Shown: one piece after another, positions 54,450 to 62,711 of the stretch
Layout: each line of letters opens with the position of its first letter
How positions within the stretch are numbered: position 1 is the first letter of the stretch
NCBI GenBank assembly: GCA_963842455.1
Contig: CAWJHE010000006.1
Location: 248,001-312,000, forward strand
Length of the DNA: 64,000 nt
Reading direction: 5' to 3'
Source: CAWJHE01 sp963842455
GTDB lineage: Bacteria; Chloroflexota; Anaerolineae; Anaerolineales; UBA4823
The notes under the pieces: generated by a model
Databases searched by the model: none
What the model was told of the DNA's origin: nothing
Seen by the model: the letters and a program-made list of their open reading frames with translations, nothing else
Position numbers and translations under genes: made by a program

Positions 54450-55967
54450 TCACAATTTTATCAGTTGTTTAGCTTCTGGCCAGATGAAAGGCAGGGTGAC
54501 TAAGCCGCCAGCTGCCAAAGCTGCGATGGCGAGGGGCAACTCAGGCAATGGCAGTTGCATGAGGGCGTAAACGACCCCAGCTCCCAGGGCGGATGCCAGG
54601 CAGATGCGCAATAATGGACGTGTTACATACAGTAAGCCCGGTAATTTTCGTTGGAGCAGGAACAACAACAAGAGCGCTTCGCTGCTAAACGCCAGGGTAT
54701 TTGCCAGGGCAATTCCAGGAGCGCCCAGGATGGGTGAAAACGAAATTGCCAGCACGATGTACACTCCGGCATTGAGGGCTGCTGCAAACAGGGGGGTGCG
54801 TGCATTTTGTTGGGCATAGAATGAACGGGCCGCCGTTTCCAGGAGAGCATGTCCCATCAAGCCTAAAAGATATGCGCGTGTTGCCCAGACAACCAGCTCC
54901 ACGCCGGCAGGGTCAAAACCGAACAAACCGCTCACCAGGGGGCGCAGAGCGACAGAAAGCAGGGCGGCAGTTGGGATGGTCAGCGCGAGCAGGGTGCGGA
55001 CTGCCATGTGGATGGTCTGGCGGAACTGGTCCATCTGTTGGCGGGCGAAATATTCGGAAAGAGTGGGCAGAATGGCGATGGCAATGGCGGAGCCGATTAA
55101 GGTCTCGGGTACTTGCATGATGAACCAGCCATAGTTTAGAGCCGTGACCGCCCCTTCTCCAAGCCGGGAAGCCAGGTTGTCGCGAGCAATAAAGAACATC
55201 TGCAGGAAGAACATGGTGGCAATACGCGGTCCCAACAAGCTCAGCACATGGCGGACACCTGGGTTGTTCAATTGGATAGCTGGCGTCCAACGAAAACCAT
55301 ACCGAAGTAAGCCAGGTATCTGAATACCCAGGTGCAACAACGCTCCCAAGATGACCCCATAAACCAGGCCATGAATGCCCAGGTTGTAGGCGGGGAGTAC
55401 AATCGGACCCAGGCTGATCCCCTGTTCGGGCGCCAGGATGGCAATGCCGAAAATTTGTCCAATATTGTATAAACCAGGCGCCATAGCTGGGAGCAGGAAA
55501 TGCTGGTTAGCTTGCAGCCCCGCCATGGCTAATCCGCTGATCGAAAAGATCAGGATAGCAATCAGATCCAGGCGCATCAGCTCGATAGTTAACGCTTTCT
55601 GGGCTTCAGGAAAGCCGGGAGCAATCAGGTAGCGAACCACGGGATCAGCTAACAGGATGATCACCAACGAAATAGCTGCCGTGACCAGGAACGCCAGGTT
55701 GAGGATGCGCGAGAAAAGGTCCCAGGCGGCAGACCGCCCGCGTTGGTCCAAATACTCGCTCAAGACAGGAATGAGGGCTACTCCCAATGCTCCGCCCGAA
55801 ATCAGGGCGGAAAGCAGGTCGGGGATGTTATTGGCAGCGTTGAATACATCGATTTCGTAGGATAATCCGAACTGGCGGGCAACCAAGATCTGCCGAATGA
55901 ACCCCAAAACTTTATCGATGCCGAAAAAGACAGCGATGATCAGAGATGAACGGGCAACATGCTTCAT
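54450..55967 (-). CDS. murJ: MurJ-type lipid II flippase
   Basis: 505 residues, 14 hydrophobic helices expected. MATE-like MOP fold; family signatures include LGFIRQILVARQFGLSYEIDVFNAA, LISGGALGVALIPVLSEY, LNYGWFIMQVPETLIGSAIAIAILPTLSEYFA (in outline) and RSFYAQQNARTPLFAA. It moves lipid-linked peptidoglycan precursor across the membrane. No cell-wall neighbours; PBP lies 37 kb away. Confidence 0.9.
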   Translation of the reverse strand: MKHVARSSLIIAVFFGIDKVLGFIRQILVARQFGLSYEIDVFNAANNIPDLLSALISGGALGVALIPVLSEYLDQRGRSAAWDLFSRILNLAFLVTAAISLVIILLADPVVRYLIAPGFPEAQKALTIELMRLDLIAILIFSISGLAMAGLQANQHFLLPAMAPGLYNIGQIFGIAILAPEQGISLGPIVLPAYNLGIHGLVYGVILGALLHLGIQIPGLLRYGFRWTPAIQLNNPGVRHVLSLLGPRIATMFFLQMFFIARDNLASRLGEGAVTALNYGWFIMQVPETLIGSAIAIAILPTLSEYFARQQMDQFRQTIHMAVRTLLALTIPTAALLSVALRPLVSGLFGFDPAGVELVVWATRAYLLGLMGHALLETAARSFYAQQNARTPLFAAALNAGVYIVLAISFSPILGAPGIALANTLAFSSEALLLLFLLQRKLPGLLYVTRPLLRICLASALGAGVVYALMQLPLPELPLAIAALAAGGLVTLPFIWPEAKQLIKL

Positions 55968-56128
55968 ACAGGTCCTATTATTCCTCGATCAAATCGGTCA
56001 CAGCAAACCGTACTTTGGCGCTTTTGTCAAGATCTGAACCATAATCCTTGATCCAACAAGCGCGACCAGGAAATGGTTCTGACTATAAAAATATCGCCTA
56101 GTATAGCACGAGTAATTCGAAAGCTGCG

Positions 56129-56157
56129 TTGCAGGCTGGGGTTACCTATGGTAGAAT
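56129..56157 (+). promoter_or_regulatory. Promoter for tRNA-Ser
   Basis: TTGCAG (56129-56134), 17-nt spacer, TAGAAT (56152-56157) with TGG just upstream (extended -10). Predicted start ~56164, 5 nt before the tRNA. Confidence 0.65.
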
Positions 56158-56168
56158 TCGATCGCTTT

Positions 56169-56259
<91 letters not shown>

Positions 56260-56281
56260 TATAAATGGTTCTTTTGTGAGG

Positions 56282-56303
56282 AACTGCCTCGAAAGAGGCG
56301 GTT
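56282..56303 (+). terminator. GAAA-tetraloop hairpin after tRNA-Ser
   Basis: AACTGCCTC-GAAA-GAGGCGGTT, 9 bp with one T-G pair, 26 nt after the tRNA, then TGCGTTT. The T tract is weak, so it is a likely but imperfect terminator. Confidence 0.55.
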
Positions 56304-56354
56304 TGCGTTTAACCAGCGAACAAGACGATTACAGAAATCCCTTTTTTCTTTTTT

Positions 56355-56513
56355 GATCTCTCGCAAAGCCGCAAAGTGCGCAGAGTTTTTCTTATTTTGA
56401 TCTCTCGCAAAGCTCGCCAGCTCCCTCTCCCGCTTGGAGAGTTCGTCAGCGAGCTGACGCAAGGTGATGGCCAATATCTCTCGCAAAGCTCGCAAAGAAC
56501 GCAAAACTTTCTT
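56355..56513. repeat. CGCAAAG-type degenerate intergenic repeat cluster
   Basis: ATCTCTCGCAAAGC occurs three times (56356-56369, 56400-56413, 56476-56489), with further CGCAAAG/GCAAAG units, spaced unevenly and separated by T-rich tracts. A palindrome CGTCAGC-GA-GCTGACG lies at 56444-56459. The surrounding 56304-56667 has no convincing gene; an antisense open frame here is repeat plus tRNA. Similar CGCAAAG repeats are common in intergenic DNA of environmental bacteria, from memory. Confidence 0.65.
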
Positions 56514-56667
56514 TTTTTGAAAACTCATCATTCGGATCATTTTGCTTGACCCACGAAGTGGGATGAGCTTATGTAATATGCTGTTTTACCGTCTGGCATG
56601 TTGGCGGTTATAGCGGTCTATTTGGGTTACAATTAGCTATTCGCTGAACCAATGCTGAGGCATTCTG

Positions 56668-57003
56668 ATGCATGAATTATCGGTCACCCAAAGTATCCTG
56701 GAAATTACCCTGCGTCATGCCGGCAAGGCGAAAAGTGTGCGCGGCGTTCACCTGGTGATTGGTGAATTGTCTTCGATAGTGGATGATTCGGTGCAATTTT
56801 ACTGGGATCTGATCACGGAGGACACGCCTGCACAGGGGGCTCAGCTTTATTTCCGACGTATTCCGGCAGAGCTTTTGTGTCTGGATTGCCAGGCACGTTA
56901 TCACTTGAACGGGCATGACCTGGCCTGTCCCAATTGCCACAGCGCTCATGTAGAAGTGATTGCTGGTACAGAATTCACCCTGGAAGCGATCGATGTTGAG
57001 TAG
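56668..57003 (+). CDS. hypA: Hydrogenase maturation nickel metallochaperone HypA
   Basis: 111 residues. It begins MHELSVTQSIL, with the Ni-binding MHE start, and has the zinc site CLDCQ ... CPNCHS. It delivers nickel to the large subunit of [NiFe]-hydrogenase with HypB. First gene of hypABFCDE. A TACAAT lies about 45 nt upstream without a clear -35. Confidence 0.95.
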   Translation: MHELSVTQSILEITLRHAGKAKSVRGVHLVIGELSSIVDDSVQFYWDLITEDTPAQGAQLYFRRIPAELLCLDCQARYHLNGHDLACPNCHSAHVEVIAGTEFTLEAIDVE

Positions 57004-57020
57004 AGGATCTCGGAGGTAAA

Positions 57021-57674
57021 ATGCCGCAACGTATTCCCGTGGTGGAACAAATTTTGAATGCCAATGACCAGCTGGCAGCAGAGAATCGCGCCAGGCTGGA
57101 ACAGGCGAATGTGTATAGCATTAATATCATGGCTTCTCCCGGCGCTGGAAAGACCAGCCTGATTTTGAAAACGATCGAAGCATTGTCTGGAAAATTGCGA
57201 CTGGCAGTTGTTGAAGGCGACACAGCGCCGGTGACCATCGATGCTGACAAGATCAGCGCCCTGGGGGTACCTGCTGTTCAGGTGAACACGGGCGGACAAT
57301 GTCATATGGATGCGGTCATGTTGCGGGCTGCGTTGAACCAGCTGGATTTATCCCAGGTCGATTTATTGATTGTGGAAAATGTTGGCAACCTGATCTGTCC
57401 CTCCAGTTTCCAATTAGGTACGCATAGCAGCGTGTTGATTGCATCGATACCCGAAGGCGATGACAAGCCTTATAAATATCCGGGTATTTATCGCGGATTG
57501 CAGGCTTTGGTGATCAATAAGACAGATTTACTGCCTTATGTGCCTTTTGATATGGATTATTTCCGGCGCGGGGTCGAGATATTGAACCCGGGTCTGGTGA
57601 CTTTCCCGCTTTCATGCCGCACAGGCGAGGGTCTGCAAGCCTGGACTGACTGGCTTCAGCAGGCTGTAAAATAA
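57021..57674 (+). CDS. hypB: Hydrogenase nickel incorporation GTPase HypB
   Basis: 217 residues. P-loop ASPGAGKTS, VVEGDTAP, the metal site CHMDA (usually CHLDA), VENVGNLICP and NKTDLL. It lacks the N-terminal His-rich or CXXCGC nickel-storage region of some HypBs. GTP hydrolysis drives nickel transfer. 17 nt after hypA, GGAGG at 57011-57015. Confidence 0.96.
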   Translation: MPQRIPVVEQILNANDQLAAENRARLEQANVYSINIMASPGAGKTSLILKTIEALSGKLRLAVVEGDTAPVTIDADKISALGVPAVQVNTGGQCHMDAVMLRAALNQLDLSQVDLLIVENVGNLICPSSFQLGTHSSVLIASIPEGDDKPYKYPGIYRGLQALVINKTDLLPYVPFDMDYFRRGVEILNPGLVTFPLSCRTGEGLQAWTDWLQQAVK

Positions 57675-57767
57675 TCCTTATGCACCAGTTCCAGATGTGC
57701 TTGAAATGAAAGCCCATTTCTCTCAGCTGTTTGGTTCGCTTGCGGGTCTAACCCAGGAGATGGTTCG

Positions 57768-60185
57768 TTGAGTTTACAAAGTGCGCAGATTCACATTACC
57801 GGTATTGTGCAGGGGGTGGGTTTTCGACCCTTTGTGTACGGGCTGGCAAAGCGCTTCAGTCTGGCCGGATGGGTGCGCAATACTTCCGCTGGGGTCGATA
57901 TCGAGGTGGATGGCGAGGCTCAAGCATTGCAGGATTTTATCCAGGCATTGCGTGATCAAGCCCCACCGCTGGCGCGCATCGACGAGTTAAAAGCAACCTG
58001 GCGGGATGTGAACGGGTATCAAGGTTTTGAAATTCGGCATTCACAAGGCGCTCCAGAAGATTTCCTGCCTGTTTCCCCGGATGTGTCGATTTGCGAAGAT
58101 TGTTTGCGGGAATTATTTGACCCGCAAGACCGTCGTTATCGTTATCCCTTTATCAACTGCACCAATTGCGGGCCGCGTTTTTCGATCATTAAAGATATCC
58201 CTTACGACCGGCCGAAAACCACCATGACAGATTTTCAAATGTGCACGGATTGCGCAGCGGAATACAATGATCCTGAAGACCGGAGATTTCATGCCCAGCC
58301 AGTGGCATGCCCTGCCTGTGGACCGCAGGTGTGGCTGGAAGAAGTTTCCGGCGAGTTGCCTGGTGAATCGGATTTGTTTTCACCGGATCATCAGACTGCG
58401 AAAACTGTGATTGCCCAGGGGGAGACGGCTATTCTGGCTGCACGGGAATTGCTGCGCCAGGGCAAAATCCTGGCCATCAAAGGGTTAGGCGGATTTCATT
58501 TAGCCTGTGACGCAACCAACGCAGAGGCGGTCTCAGAGCTGCGCAGACGCAAATTGCGGGTGGACAAACCCTTTGCATTGATGCTGGCGGATTTGGAAAG
58601 TGTGGCTGCTCATTGTTTCATCAGCCCATTAGAACGTAATCTACTCAGCGCTCGTCAAAGACCGGTGGTGATTGTGCTGCGACGAGCGGATTCGCCGATT
58701 GCCGGGCAGGTCGCACCAGGGCAGCACACTTTGGGTGTGATGTTGCCTTACACCCCTTTGCATTATCTTCTATTCGCCGACCCACAAAAGCCGGGGATGA
58801 CTTTCGATATGCCGCCTCTGGTTATGACCAGTGGAAATTTAAGCGAAGAGCCTATTTGCACCCAAAACGAGGAAGCACGCCAGCGGTTGGCAGTGCTTGC
58901 AGACGCTTTTTTGATGCACGATCGAGATATTCACACTCGCTGCGACGATTCGGTCGTGCGCCTGTTTCCCTGGGTGCGCGGCGAAAACCCTGCCAAACAG
59001 CAGCCGGTCTATCCCATCCGGCGCAGCCGGGGTTATGCACCGGATAGTATTGCTCTTCCCTGGGCAGTCGATCCACTGCTGGCAAGCGGAGCCGAGCTAA
59101 AAAATACCTTTTGCCTGGCGCGCCAGAATTACGCTTTCCTCAGCCACCATATTGGCGACCTGGAGAATTATGAAACCCTGCAGGCCTTTGAGCAGGGGAT
59201 TGCCCATTTTGAGCGCTTATTCCGCATAAAACCAGAAGTGATTGCTTATGATTTGCATCCCGATACCCTCTCCACCCGCTATGCTCTGGCACGCGCAGAA
59301 CGTGAACAGTTACCCTTGATTGGCGTGCAACATCACCATGCCCATATCGCCGCCTGTATGGCAGAACATGGGCTGGATGGCGGGCAGCCGGTGATTGGCG
59401 TGGCTTTGGATGGCACGGGTTATGGGGAGGATGGTGCAATTTGGGGCGGGGAATTTTTGATTGCTGATTATTTAGGCTACCAGCGAGCGGCGCACCTGGC
59501 ATACTCGCCCCTGCCTGGCGGCGACCGGGCTGTGCGTGAGCCCTGGCGGATGGCACTAAGCTGGCTGTATACATCTGGTCTGGCCTGGGATGAAGATCTG
59601 CCGCCGGTGCAATATGCTCGCCAACAATCTGAACAGGGCGTGGACACACTGAGCGTTTTGCAGCATCAAATTCAGAGCGGTCTTAATGCTCCGCTGACTT
59701 CCAGCATGGGGCGTTTGTTCGATGCCGTCTCGGCTTTGATGGGGGTGCGCCAGGTGGTGAATTATGAGGCGCAGGCTGCCATCGAGCTGGAGGCCATGGT
59801 GGCTGGGCGAGAAACTAGCTATTACGATATGGACCTTCAGGATGGACTGATTGATCCAACGGAAATGTTCGCTCAAATCATTGCGGACTTGCGCTCAGGG
59901 GTTGAGCGCGGGCGTATGGCTGCCCGTTTTCATGGCGGTATCGCTCAAATGGTCAGGCGAACTTGTAAAGAGCTTAGCCGCCAAACAGGCATCAACCAGG
60001 TAACGCTGAGTGGGGGCGTCTGGCAGAATACATTCCTGCTGGCGCAAACCGTGGGATTGTTGCAGGCTGAAGGTTTGCAAGTGCTGGTACACCGGCAGGT
60101 TCCAACGAATGATGGCGGGCTGGCTTTGGGTCAGATAGTGGTAGCTGCCGCGCGGATCAAAGCAGGTATGGTTGGTATGGATTAA
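57768..60185 (+). CDS. hypF: Carbamoyltransferase HypF
   Basis: 805 residues. Domains in order: acylphosphatase (GIVQGVGFRPFVYGLA), two zinc-finger pairs (CEDC ... CTNC and CTDC ... CPAC), YrdC-like (REL..GKILAIKGLGGFHLACDA), and Kae1-like with the metal site GVQHHHAHIAACM. It makes the carbamoyl-adenylate and loads HypE to form the CN ligand. TTG start at 57768, set by AGGAGA at 57755-57760; the nearby ATG runs straight into a stop. Confidence 0.95.
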   Translation: MSLQSAQIHITGIVQGVGFRPFVYGLAKRFSLAGWVRNTSAGVDIEVDGEAQALQDFIQALRDQAPPLARIDELKATWRDVNGYQGFEIRHSQGAPEDFLPVSPDVSICEDCLRELFDPQDRRYRYPFINCTNCGPRFSIIKDIPYDRPKTTMTDFQMCTDCAAEYNDPEDRRFHAQPVACPACGPQVWLEEVSGELPGESDLFSPDHQTAKTVIAQGETAILAARELLRQGKILAIKGLGGFHLACDATNAEAVSELRRRKLRVDKPFALMLADLESVAAHCFISPLERNLLSARQRPVVIVLRRADSPIAGQVAPGQHTLGVMLPYTPLHYLLFADPQKPGMTFDMPPLVMTSGNLSEEPICTQNEEARQRLAVLADAFLMHDRDIHTRCDDSVVRLFPWVRGENPAKQQPVYPIRRSRGYAPDSIALPWAVDPLLASGAELKNTFCLARQNYAFLSHHIGDLENYETLQAFEQGIAHFERLFRIKPEVIAYDLHPDTLSTRYALARAEREQLPLIGVQHHHAHIAACMAEHGLDGGQPVIGVALDGTGYGEDGAIWGGEFLIADYLGYQRAAHLAYSPLPGGDRAVREPWRMALSWLYTSGLAWDEDLPPVQYARQQSEQGVDTLSVLQHQIQSGLNAPLTSSMGRLFDAVSALMGVRQVVNYEAQAAIELEAMVAGRETSYYDMDLQDGLIDPTEMFAQIIADLRSGVERGRMAARFHGGIAQMVRRTCKELSRQTGINQVTLSGGVWQNTFLLAQTVGLLQAEGLQVLVHRQVPTNDGGLALGQIVVAAARIKAGMVGMD

Positions 60186-60207
60186 GCGAGTGCAACAGGA
60201 GGCAGGT

Positions 60208-60459
60208 ATGTGTTTAGGAATTCCTGGAAAAATTATCGAGATTTACCAGCGAGAGGGTTTGCAGATGGGAAAGATTGACTTCGGTGGCGTCTTTCGCGAA
60301 GCCTGCCTGACCTTTGTGCCGGATGCAAAAGCGGGAGATTATGCCCTGGTGCATGTTGGTTTTGTCCTGAATTTGATCGATGAGGCTGAAGCCAGGGAAA
60401 CCCTGGCGCTTTTGGAAGAGATTAGCCGTTTTGAAGAAGAGTTAGGTGAAGAGACATGA
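60208..60459 (+). CDS. hypC: HypC/HybG/HupF family hydrogenase maturation chaperone
   Basis: 83 residues. It starts MCLGIPGKI; Cys2 is the metal-binding residue that holds the Fe(CN)2CO unit with HypD. VHVGFVLNLIDEAEA is the typical middle. GGAGG precedes ATG 60208. Overlaps hypD by 4 nt (ATGA). Confidence 0.95.
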   Translation: MCLGIPGKIIEIYQREGLQMGKIDFGGVFREACLTFVPDAKAGDYALVHVGFVLNLIDEAEARETLALLEEISRFEEELGEET

Positions 60460-61568
60460 CCAACCTGGATGAATATCGCGATCCGGCGCGGGTGCAGGCA
60501 ATCGTAGATAAAATCCACAGCCTAACCACAAGACCTTGGGTGCTGATGGAGATTTGCGGCGGGCAGACGCATGCCATTATGCGTTATGGTCTGGACCAAT
60601 TGCTCCCCCCAGGAATTGAGCTGGTGCATGGACCGGGTTGCCCGGTATGTGTAACCTCTTTGGAGCTGATTGACAAAGCCTTGGCGATCTCACAGCGTCC
60701 AGAAGTGATCTTTACTTCTTACGGAGATATGCTACGCGTACCGGGGTCTACTGAAGATTTGTTTTCTATACGAGCTCAGGGCGGTGATGTACGGGTGGTT
60801 TACTCGCCATTGGATGCTATCCGCATTGCGCAGGATAACCCTGATAAGGAAGTTGTGTTTTTCGCCATCGGCTTCGAAACCACCGCGCCAGCCAATGTGA
60901 TGAGTGTTTTGCAGGCCAGGGCTTTGGGTCTGAAGAATTTTAGCCTGTTGGTCTCGCATGTGCGTGTCCCGCCAGCCTTACATGCTATCCTGGGCTCACC
61001 TGATAACCGTGTACAGGGATTTCTGCTGGCTGGGCATGTCTGTACGGTGATGGGTTATTGGGAGTATCTTCCGATAGCTGCGCAATACGCAGTTCCTATG
61101 GCAGTCACCGGTTTTGAACCGGTGGATATCCTGCAGGGGATTTTAAAAACCACCCAGATGCTGGAAAGTGGCCAGGTAAGTGTGGATAATGCCTATGGTC
61201 GTTTGGTGACGAAAGATGGCAACCGCCAGGCTCAACAGGTGATTGAGCAGGTGTTCAGGTCTTGCGACCGTTCCTGGCGAGGAATTGGCATGATCCCGGA
61301 AAGCGGTTGGTGTCTGCGCCCAGAATTTGCCGCTTTTGACGCCGAAATGCGTTTCGATGTAGCCCAAATTCAGCCGGCAGAATCGCCTTTGTGCATTGCC
61401 GGGCAGGTACTGCAGGGGTTGAAAAAACCATTTGAATGCAGCGCTTTTGGGACAACATGCACACCTGAACATCCATTAGGCGCCACCATGGTTTCTTCTG
61501 AAGGCGCCTGTGCGGCATATTTCCGTTATAAAAATTTTTCCGATGGAGCGTTGCAGCATGACAATTGA
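60456..61568 (+). CDS. hypD: Hydrogenase maturation protein HypD
   Basis: 370 residues. Seen: MEICGGQTHAIMRYG with the metal Cys, HGPGCPVCVT, and FFAIGFETTAP; the C-terminal 4Fe-4S cysteines are in CSAFGTTCTPEHPLG and EGACAAYF. It assembles the Fe(CN)2CO moiety with HypC. Overlaps hypE by 11 nt. Confidence 0.96.
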   Translation: MTNLDEYRDPARVQAIVDKIHSLTTRPWVLMEICGGQTHAIMRYGLDQLLPPGIELVHGPGCPVCVTSLELIDKALAISQRPEVIFTSYGDMLRVPGSTEDLFSIRAQGGDVRVVYSPLDAIRIAQDNPDKEVVFFAIGFETTAPANVMSVLQARALGLKNFSLLVSHVRVPPALHAILGSPDNRVQGFLLAGHVCTVMGYWEYLPIAAQYAVPMAVTGFEPVDILQGILKTTQMLESGQVSVDNAYGRLVTKDGNRQAQQVIEQVFRSCDRSWRGIGMIPESGWCLRPEFAAFDAEMRFDVAQIQPAESPLCIAGQVLQGLKKPFECSAFGTTCTPEHPLGATMVSSEGACAAYFRYKNFSDGALQHDN

Positions 61569-62613
61569 AGAAGGACCTGTTTGTCCGGTTCCTCTAGCGC
61601 ATCGTGAGAGGATTGTTATGGGGCATGGCAGTGGTGGCAAGATGTCGCATGACCTGGTGGCGCGCTTGTTTATGCCGTATCTGGGCAGCCCAGCCTTTGT
61701 TGGCAGGCAACGACGCAGGAGAGGTCAGTATCCCACAGGGGGCGCGGCTGGCTATCAGCACCGATTCGCATGTGGTCTGGCCATTGTTCTTTCCGGGCGG
61801 AGATATTGGTAAGCTGGCGGTGTGCGGTACGGTTAACGATGTATCCATGCTGGGGGCGCAAGCCTCTGTACCTGACCGCCGGTTTTATCCTGGAGGAGGG
61901 GGTGGAATTTGAGCTGCTTGAGCGGATAGTTGCCTCCATGCAGGCGGCGGCTCAAGAAGCCGGTGTGCAAATCGTGGCCGGAGACACCAAGGTGGTGCAG
62001 CGTGGCAAGGCGGATGGCGTGTACATCAACACCGCCGGGGTTGGCGTAATCCTGGGTCAACAGCCGATTGGCGGGGCGCAAGCCAAACCAGGGGATGCCG
62101 TGCTTTTGTCTGGTCCGATTGGAGATCATGGGATTGCTGTTTTGGCGGCGCGCGGTGAATTGGGTTTTGAGGCAAATGTGATCAGCGATGTCGCCCCTTT
62201 GAATAAAATGATAGTGGCGTTAATGGAAAGTGGTGTGCATGTAAGCGTGTTGCGCGATCCCACGCGCGGTGGGTTGGCGACGACTTTGAATGAGATCGCT
62301 ATGCAGTCCAAGGTGGGGATGCTGCTCCAGGAGCGCGCCATCCCTGTGCGGGCTGAGGTCCAAGCCGCCTGTGAATTGCTGGGCTTTGATCCTTTGTATA
62401 TTGCGAATGAAGGGAAGTTGGTTGCGATTGTGGCGGCAGAGCATGCGAGCTGGCTTTGCAGGTCATGCGCGCTGCGCCTTATGGCTCTGGGTGCAGTCCA
62501 GATTGGTGTCGTCCAGGCTGAGCCGGCTAGGCAGGGTGTTGATGAAAACCGGTTTGGGAAGTACACGGGTGGTGGATAGGTTGTCGGGGGAATTGCTGCC
62601 GCGTATTTGTTGA
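61558..62613 (+). pseudogene. hypE: Hydrogenase maturation protein HypE, broken by three +1 frameshifts
   Basis: Four consecutive pieces in successive frames read as one HypE of about 350 residues. Extra bases lie near 61692 (TTT; corrected text GSPALLAGNDAGEVS), near 61861 (AA; corrected LGAQPLYLTAGF) and near 62537 (GGG; corrected ARQVLMKTGLG). The normal C-terminal tail is then recovered, ending SGELLPRIC with the catalytic Cys, stop at 62613. HypE dehydrates the thiocarboxamide to thiocyanate. All three indels are in short homopolymers, and the rest of hyp is intact, so sequencing error is a strong option. Confidence 0.88.
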
Positions 62614-62666
62614 GGTTGAAGATGATCAAACTACAACAAGTTCCTTTATTATCCTTCTGAAGTCAT

Positions 62667-62705
62667 AATGTTTTCATTGACAATGAAAACATTGATGTAT
62701 ATAAT
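62667..62705 (+). promoter_or_regulatory. Consensus promoter with -35 inside a perfect 13-bp palindrome (operator)
   Basis: AATGTTTTCATTG-A-CAATGAAAACATT (62667-62693), 13-bp perfect arms with a single-base centre. TTGACA (62677-62682) lies in its middle and TATAAT (62700-62705) follows after exactly 17 nt. Predicted start is ~62712, the A of the ATG. This suggests a strong promoter shut by a dimeric repressor, and a leaderless message. Confidence 0.8.
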
Positions 62706-62711
62706 TTCATT

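Noticed and set aside
56355..56513. Possible CRISPR array
   Set aside because: Three unevenly spaced 14-nt copies, no constant spacers, no cas genes.
59140..59649. 169-codon minus-strand open frame
   Set aside because: Antisense shadow within hypF; composition-driven.
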